10,470 nt of DNA from UBA822 sp036336795 (GTDB lineage: Bacteria; Gemmatimonadota; Gemmatimonadetes; Longimicrobiales; Gaopeijiaceae). The number at the start of each line of letters is the position of its first letter. Positions within the stretch are counted from its first letter, which is position 1. The notes beneath the pieces are model-generated. The model did no database searches. It saw only the letters and a list, made by a program, of their open reading frames with translations, and was not told the DNA's origin. Position numbers and translations under genes: made by a program. This document shows positions 6,763 through 10,470 of this stretch, piece after piece. The stretch covers positions 1 through 10,470 of the forward strand of contig JAYZFL010000051.1 in the NCBI GenBank assembly GCA_036336795.1, given 5' to 3'.

Positions 6763-7974
6763 TTACGGGCCGTCCGAACCCGGCAGCAGTACAAAGCCTC
6801 GCATGTCGCCACCCACATCAACCGTCCTGAGGAGGTCATAAGTATCGGAGTCGTACACATCGATCGTGTTCCCCGCAACATGGATGTATAGCAGCTCACC
6901 GTCTGTGCTAGCCAATAAACCCATACGGGGACGACCAGCGAACTCACGTCGGGTTGAAACTTGGCGGTTTCTTAGATCGAAAGCCCAGAACTCATAATGG
7001 CCTATCTCAGAATAGAGGCCCCAGGCCTTTCCTCCTCCTGGTGCAAGAGCAAATTGACCAACGGGTTGACTGGGGCCGAGTGTATAGAACTCCATATCCT
7101 TCTCGGCTAGATTCACCCGCGCTACACCCATCATCCGGCGGTTATTAATCGGATCCGTCATCCGGACGAGTCCAGTGAAGAACCCCGGCTCCTCGTAGTA
7201 GCTCGCACTGAACCCAGGCCTGATTCTTCCTAAGCCGGCTTCGAGTTCACGGGAAATCTCCCAGCGATCCACTTCCGTAAACGTCTCGGAATCCAGCACG
7301 ATCATGTCTTCGGCTGAAAAATACACAAGCTTCCCGTCCGGAGAGAACATAAAATTTCCAGACTGGCGCGCATGGCCATCCGGCCACGGTATCGTATCCA
7401 TGACTTCCTGATTTCTCAGGTCATATCGAACGATGACGCTAGAGCCGACTTCAAACCGATCCGGGAGCTTCGTCGTCGTCTTGCCAACAATCAGAACGTA
7501 GGTTTCCTGTGGATCCACGTCGAAGCTTCTGAACCGAAACTGTTCGTTACCCTTGCTCAGCGTGAAGCTGTCGGTGGACCGGCCTTCCGCTAGGTCGATC
7601 ACCTCAATGTGCTCTCCAGTTGCGTCCGACACGTAGAGGCGCTCGCGATTCTGGGACACAACGAAGCGACCGGGCATTCCGTGTTGTGTCTCGATCAGAT
7701 CCACCACTTCGAACGTGCGTTCGTCGAGCACCCGAATCTGGTCAGTATAGGTGCTAATATAGAACGTTCCGTCGGGACCGGGCCGTTGAGCAGCAAGTGG
7801 GACTGCTATGGAAATTGTTGGCCCAAGCAGGAGCGCCAAGGAAAGGATTTCTGCTATATATCTACCGGCTAATCTGATCAAGTTCTGTGCCTCATCGTCG
7901 CCACTTTCATAGGTAAATACTCGGGATGGCGAGCCACCTTGTTCTTCTACTCCGCACCGCACAAAATCAATCAC
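6763..7974 (-). CDS. qhpB: QhpB, QHNDH beta subunit (seven-bladed beta-propeller)
   Basis: Periplasmic subunit that, in the known enzymes, forms a seven-bladed propeller covering the CTQ-bearing gamma subunit. The sequence shows repeated propeller blades of the YVTN/NHL look: DQIRVLDERTFEVVDLIET, RLYVSDATGEHIEVIDLAEG, KLVYFSAEDMIVLDSETFTEV, YEFWAFDLRNRQVST and LLYIHVAGNTIDVYDSDTYD. The Sec-type signal sequence (RLAGRYIAEILSLALLLG...PLAAQ) is at residues 34-62 of the long form, leaving about 341 mature residues, close to the known beta subunits. Start is unresolved. The GTG at 7972-7974 overlaps the qhpC stop by 4 bases, as at other joins here, and is used for the coordinates; but it puts 31 polar residues before the signal. 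A TTG at 7879-7881, 8 bases after GATGAGG, would begin exactly at the signal and may be the true start. Confidence 0.92.
   Translation of the reverse strand: MIDFVRCGVEEQGGSPSRVFTYESGDDEAQNLIRLAGRYIAEILSLALLLGPTISIAVPLAAQRPGPDGTFYISTYTDQIRVLDERTFEVVDLIETQHGMPGRFVVSQNRERLYVSDATGEHIEVIDLAEGRSTDSFTLSKGNEQFRFRSFDVDPQETYVLIVGKTTTKLPDRFEVGSSVIVRYDLRNQEVMDTIPWPDGHARQSGNFMFSPDGKLVYFSAEDMIVLDSETFTEVDRWEISRELEAGLGRIRPGFSASYYEEPGFFTGLVRMTDPINNRRMMGVARVNLAEKDMEFYTLGPSQPVGQFALAPGGGKAWGLYSEIGHYEFWAFDLRNRQVSTRREFAGRPRMGLLASTDGELLYIHVAGNTIDVYDSDTYDLLRTVDVGGDMRGFVLLPGSDGP
7890..7896 (-). promoter_or_regulatory. Candidate ribosome binding site for a shorter QhpB
   Basis: GATGAGG on the minus strand sits 8 bases before the in-frame TTG at 7879-7881, and translation from there starts directly with the export signal. 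The upstream GTG at 7974 has no recognisable purine tract before it, so this site argues for the shorter protein. Confidence 0.4.
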
Positions 7975-8342
7975 GGGAAAATTAGGTCTAGCTTACGCCA
8001 ATCCTGTTGAGCAGTAGCACACTTGGAGGTCCAGTCCGGAGAATGGTTGAGGTGGTCCGGAACTTGAACCGGCCAGAAGCAACCGTTGTGGCAATCAAAT
8101 AGATCCCGCTCCACAGGAGCACAGAGCCCGGCTGTTCCTCCGCTAGAATCCACCTCCCACCCTGGGGCGAAAACGAGAGAACATCCGAGAGGAATATGTG
8201 CGCCCTCGCCGGGAAGGCGCCTGCTCTCGAGTGCCATCACATCTCCTCCTCCATCCACTGATGCTGATCTGATTTCACTCTCGTGTCGCGCAAATTCTTC
8301 AATGCGCGCTGCCTTACGGTTCACCGCAGTAATGTGCTTCAC
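7971..8342 (-). CDS. qhpC: QhpC, QHNDH gamma subunit precursor (CTQ and three thioether cross-links)
   Basis: A 123-residue precursor of the small catalytic subunit, made with an N-terminal leader and no Sec signal. Using the known mature numbering, all modification sites align: Cys54-Glu63 (Cys7-Glu16), Cys74-Asp80 (Cys27-Asp33) and Cys88-Asp96 (Cys41-Asp49) for the thioether bridges, and Cys84 with Trp90 (Cys37, Trp43) for the tryptophylquinone. Asp80 would also be the active-site base. Sequence marks are PGWEVDSSGG, LFDCHNGCFWPVQVPD and a C-terminal DWRKL. By homology the mature chain would begin near Ala48, giving a leader of about 47 residues, longer than the 28 I recall for Paracoccus. 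The Trp usually found before the CTQ Trp is Phe89 here, and there is an extra Cys108. GTG start, 6 bases after a strong AGGAGG, 11 bases after qhpD. QhpD modifies it, QhpE trims it, QhpF exports it. Confidence 0.96.
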   Translation of the reverse strand: MKHITAVNRKAARIEEFARHESEIRSASVDGGGDVMALESRRLPGEGAHIPLGCSLVFAPGWEVDSSGGTAGLCAPVERDLFDCHNGCFWPVQVPDHLNHSPDWTSKCATAQQDWRKLDLIFP

Positions 8343-8348
8343 GTCTCT

Positions 8349-8354
8349 CCTCCT
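8349..8354 (-). promoter_or_regulatory. Strong ribosome binding site of qhpC
   Basis: AGGAGG on the minus strand begins in the TGA stop codon of qhpD and ends 6 bases before the GTG start of qhpC. It is the best Shine-Dalgarno match seen in the operon, fitting a need for a high yield of the small subunit relative to its maturase, and it fixes the GTG as the start. Confidence 0.75.
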
Positions 8355-9799
8355 CAGGCGGAGACTTCGTACGCCATGTCAAATCGGTCAAAGTAGCTCG
8401 GGTTCCCAACCGCAATCTCACCATAAACACGCAAACAGGTGTCGGTCCAGGTCCGAATCCAGTCACAATAGTGGAGATTAGGTGCCGTAGTAGTTTCGTA
8501 TCTCGTATGTGCTTCGTGGTAACAACCTCCAGCACACAGGGGGCGTGCCCAGCAGCTGTGGCAGTCGGTTTTATGGGCGATATGGTGAGTGTCCAAGAAT
8601 CTGGACTGCAGGGTCTTGTCGATACCATCTTGTATCGATCCGATTTTATGCTCATCAGAACCAGCGAACCGATGGCACAGAGCCACGTCACCATCTGTCG
8701 CAACACCTACTAGCCCGAGTCCAGCCCCACACGGAAATGCCTTACTCATCCCCTTGTGGATCTCCTCGAGAGTCTCACTAAGGTTGGAAAAACCATGATG
8801 GCGGTTCTCTAGCGCCGCCACCTTGAAGTCTTCAGCGAGGTCCTGGAACTGCGCCAGCATCGTTTCGAAGCCCGCACCCTCGATGGCGTAGTCTCGTCCA
8901 TCTGCGGTCGTCACCGGAGCGAAGCCGACAGAACCGAAACCGAGCTCGTCCGTCAGGTGGCGATAAATCCCCATAACGTCCAGGTTTTGCCTGGTTAACG
9001 TGACTCGGGCACCAATTAAATGTGACGCATGTTGCTTTAGGAGTTCCTTAATCTTCGGTAGCATTACCTCGTAGCTACCCATGCCATTATTGAAGACCCG
9101 GAACTCGTCCTGCGCATGCTTTGGTCCGTCGATAGATATAGTCACACCGACCTCATTCTCGACGAGCCATTCGATGATTTCTGGACGAAGTAACGTAGCA
9201 TTGGTTGTGAGGCTGAACCGGACACGCTTCCCAAGAGTGGCAGCTCGCTCTAGGGCATAAGCGAGCGTCTTCTTGAGAACCTTAAAGTTGAGAAGCGTCT
9301 CGCCACCGAAGAAAGTGAGGTTGGCGACCGCATTGTTCCTCGACTCTTCGAGCATAAAATCGACTGACTCGCGCGCAGTTTCTTCACTCATGAACTTGGG
9401 TTTTTCGCCAAACTCCGTGTCGACGATCTTGTCCTCTCCGTACTCATAACAGTAAGTGCATGACAGGTTGCACTTGTTCGTGACATTGAGAACCATCGTC
9501 GTTAGTGGGAAATCCTTGGGCGGAAGCACGGGGAGGGGATGCTCCGAAGGTGTCCTGGCGTCGCCGATCGCACGGATGTCTCGAAGTTCCATGATGGCGC
9601 GGGCAATATCTTTCTCGCTGTATTGTTCAGCGAGGGCAGCCGTCACCTCTTCCCTACTTTTTGCGCCACCCTCCAAGATCCTGAGTACGTCGTAAGAGGG
9701 TTCGTCGATGTGAAATACCCCGGCACTGGGAACCATATAGAGAAAGCGCTCTCCGGCGCCTTCGAATGGATGGAACTCTTTCAGCCCGAGTAATGTCAT
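8354..9799 (-). CDS. qhpD: QhpD, radical SAM/SPASM maturase forming Cys-Asp/Glu thioethers in QhpC
   Basis: 481 residues, close to the 476 I recall for Paracoccus QhpD. Order of parts: an N-terminal region resembling a peptide-recognition (RRE-like) domain (about 1-85), the radical SAM core with the iron-sulfur motif CNLSCTYC (Cys110, Cys114, Cys117), the SAM-binding FFGGE (163-167) and SLTTNATLL, then a C-terminal SPASM region with cysteines 357, 375, 413, 416, 422, 426, 445 and 455, including the pattern CHSCWARPLCAGGC, for auxiliary iron-sulfur clusters. It forms three intra-peptide sulfur-to-carbon bonds in QhpC in the cytoplasm. The ATG at 9797-9799 overlaps the qhpA stop (ATGA) and follows GGGGAG by 7 bases; an ATG 27 bases upstream (9826) lacks such a site. 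qhpC follows after 11 bases. The residue motifs and context leave little doubt. Confidence 0.96.
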   Translation of the reverse strand: MTLLGLKEFHPFEGAGERFLYMVPSAGVFHIDEPSYDVLRILEGGAKSREEVTAALAEQYSEKDIARAIMELRDIRAIGDARTPSEHPLPVLPPKDFPLTTMVLNVTNKCNLSCTYCYEYGEDKIVDTEFGEKPKFMSEETARESVDFMLEESRNNAVANLTFFGGETLLNFKVLKKTLAYALERAATLGKRVRFSLTTNATLLRPEIIEWLVENEVGVTISIDGPKHAQDEFRVFNNGMGSYEVMLPKIKELLKQHASHLIGARVTLTRQNLDVMGIYRHLTDELGFGSVGFAPVTTADGRDYAIEGAGFETMLAQFQDLAEDFKVAALENRHHGFSNLSETLEEIHKGMSKAFPCGAGLGLVGVATDGDVALCHRFAGSDEHKIGSIQDGIDKTLQSRFLDTHHIAHKTDCHSCWARPLCAGGCYHEAHTRYETTTAPNLHYCDWIRTWTDTCLRVYGEIAVGNPSYFDRFDMAYEVSA

Positions 9800-10470
9800 G
9801 GAATATCTCCCCAGAAGGGATCCCATCGCATGTAGAGAGGAACGGTGACAATCAGGTGTGAACGTGCTCGGAGTGGCCGTTCATCGGACATCCCAGGTGG
9901 GACATGACTCGCCACAACCCAAACATCACCGATATTGTTTCTGTGGCCACTCCTTTCGGGGTTGGGACCGTCTGCTGCAGGGGTGAAAAGGCCGGTGTTT
10001 CGATTGAGCTCTCCGACGAACTCAATATCGTCGTCGTTCAAGGTGGCTGAGTATTCCTCAAGGCTCCACGATGCATCAACGACCCCGAGATCGACGTCGT
10101 CGCCTGTACCGACTCGTCCATCTGCTCCCCGATGAAACGCTCTTGCTTCGAATTGTACGTACCCTTTGGGCATACGGGCACCACCCACTCTGGCCATACC
10201 CCACTCCGGATTCAGTCGAATCGAGCTCACCTCATCGTAGACGAAAAGGCTCTCCGAGCTGCGAGCGCCTGTAACGAAGATGTCTCGAGGGCCGATCGCT
10301 GCGTCCGTATCTACCCGCACGCGCAGAGTAGCCGAATTGCTACGGGAATCCTCCACATGGAGCACTGAGATGCCTGGACCGAGATCCACATCATCTGGGG
10401 CCAGCGACAGAGAAAGATTTGCACCAAAGACTTCTACACTCTGTTCCCCGGCACCACGGCGCATGGCTCG
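9796..10470 (-). CDS. qhpA: QhpA, QHNDH alpha subunit, C-terminal part (cut by right edge)
   Basis: The frame is open to the window edge with no stop, and the ATG at 10464 is internal, so only about the last 224 residues are seen. They match in style the C-terminal immunoglobulin-like beta domains (domains III and IV) of the alpha subunit of quinohemoprotein amine dehydrogenase: an ESLFVYDEVSSIRLNPEWG stretch leading into the last domain, then GADGRVGTGDDVDLG, SWSLEEYSATLNDDDIEFVG, FTPAADGPNPERSGHRNNIG with DVWVVA, and LIVTVPLYMRWDP near the end. The diheme cytochrome c domain, with its two CxxCH motifs, and the signal peptide should lie beyond base 10470. In the enzyme, alpha passes electrons from CTQ through two haems c to a periplasmic acceptor. 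It ends in ATGA, overlapping the qhpD start. Identity is firm because qhpD and qhpC follow in the known order. Confidence 0.91.
   Translation of the reverse strand, partial: RAMRRGAGEQSVEVFGANLSLSLAPDDVDLGPGISVLHVEDSRSNSATLRVRVDTDAAIGPRDIFVTGARSSESLFVYDEVSSIRLNPEWGMARVGGARMPKGYVQFEARAFHRGADGRVGTGDDVDLGVVDASWSLEEYSATLNDDDIEFVGELNRNTGLFTPAADGPNPERSGHRNNIGDVWVVASHVPPGMSDERPLRARSHLIVTVPLYMRWDPFWGDIP
9807..9812 (-). promoter_or_regulatory. Ribosome binding site deciding the qhpD start
   Basis: GGGGAG on the minus strand, inside the end of qhpA, is 7 bases before the ATG at 9797-9799. It favours that ATG over the in-frame ATG at 9826, and the resulting 4-base overlap with the qhpA stop matches the other tight joins of the operon. 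Confidence 0.6.

Noticed and set aside
7971..8342. QhpC as a generic sactipeptide or bacteriocin precursor beside a radical SAM enzyme
   Set aside because: The exact spacing of the CTQ and Cys-Asp/Glu pairs, together with QhpA and QhpB neighbours, identifies it as an enzyme subunit and not an antimicrobial peptide.
8086..8481. 131-codon plus-strand open frame opposite qhpC and the end of qhpD
   Set aside because: Composition is low-complexity (Ser, Arg, Pro rich), it has no recognisable motif, and it lies antisense to two well-supported genes.
8314..8706. 130-codon minus-strand open frame overlapping qhpD in another frame
   Set aside because: The qhpD frame carries the conserved SPASM cysteines through this region, so this frame is a shadow.
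9800..9826. Upstream ATG giving a QhpD 9 residues longer
   Set aside because: It has no good ribosome binding site, whereas the ATG at 9799 has GGGGAG at normal spacing and overlaps the qhpA stop by 4 bases.

Overview
The window is almost wholly coding, with moderate GC, tight gene packing and several GTG or TTG starts. Its core is a minus-strand gene set for a quinohemoprotein amine dehydrogenase (QHNDH), a periplasmic enzyme that oxidises primary amines with a peptide-derived cysteine tryptophylquinone (CTQ) cofactor. Read in the direction of transcription (right to left) the order is qhpA (C-terminal part only, cut by the right edge), qhpD (radical SAM/SPASM thioether-forming maturase), qhpC (the small CTQ-bearing subunit precursor), qhpB (beta-propeller subunit), qhpF (ABC exporter) and qhpE (subtilisin-like protease). 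The joins are overlaps of 4 bases (A/D, F/E and possibly C/B) or short gaps, so this is one operon whose promoter lies beyond the right edge.

The genes fit a known maturation route. QhpD cross-links Cys to Asp/Glu side chains in QhpC inside the cell, QhpE removes the QhpC leader, QhpF carries the small subunit across the inner membrane, and in the periplasm it joins the separately exported alpha (diheme) and beta subunits. The flavin monooxygenase QhpG, which hydroxylates the CTQ tryptophan in Paracoccus, is not in this window. In QhpC every residue needed for the three Cys-Asp/Glu thioethers and for CTQ can be aligned with the known spacing.

Downstream of qhpE the same strand continues, with almost no gaps, into three genes not part of the classical qhp set as I know it: a membrane-anchored HmuY-like protein (a family that includes haem-binding proteins), a TPR lipoprotein, and a PLP-dependent threonine dehydratase/serine racemase-type enzyme. 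The HmuY-like gene is the most interesting addition, because QHNDH itself carries two c-type haems.

At the left, on the plus strand and convergent with the dehydratase gene, is the 3' part of a secreted HExxH metallopeptidase of a type resembling the M30 family. A small inverted repeat lies at the convergent junction.

Taxonomy is uncertain. The M30-like peptidase, the HmuY domain and the TPR lipoprotein with relaxed start codons suggest an environmental non-proteobacterial lineage, with Gemmatimonadota or a relative as my best guess. This is an impression from protein style, not a search result. No tRNA, rRNA, IS element, CRISPR array or long repeat was seen, and no gene-free stretch exceeds about 100 bases.
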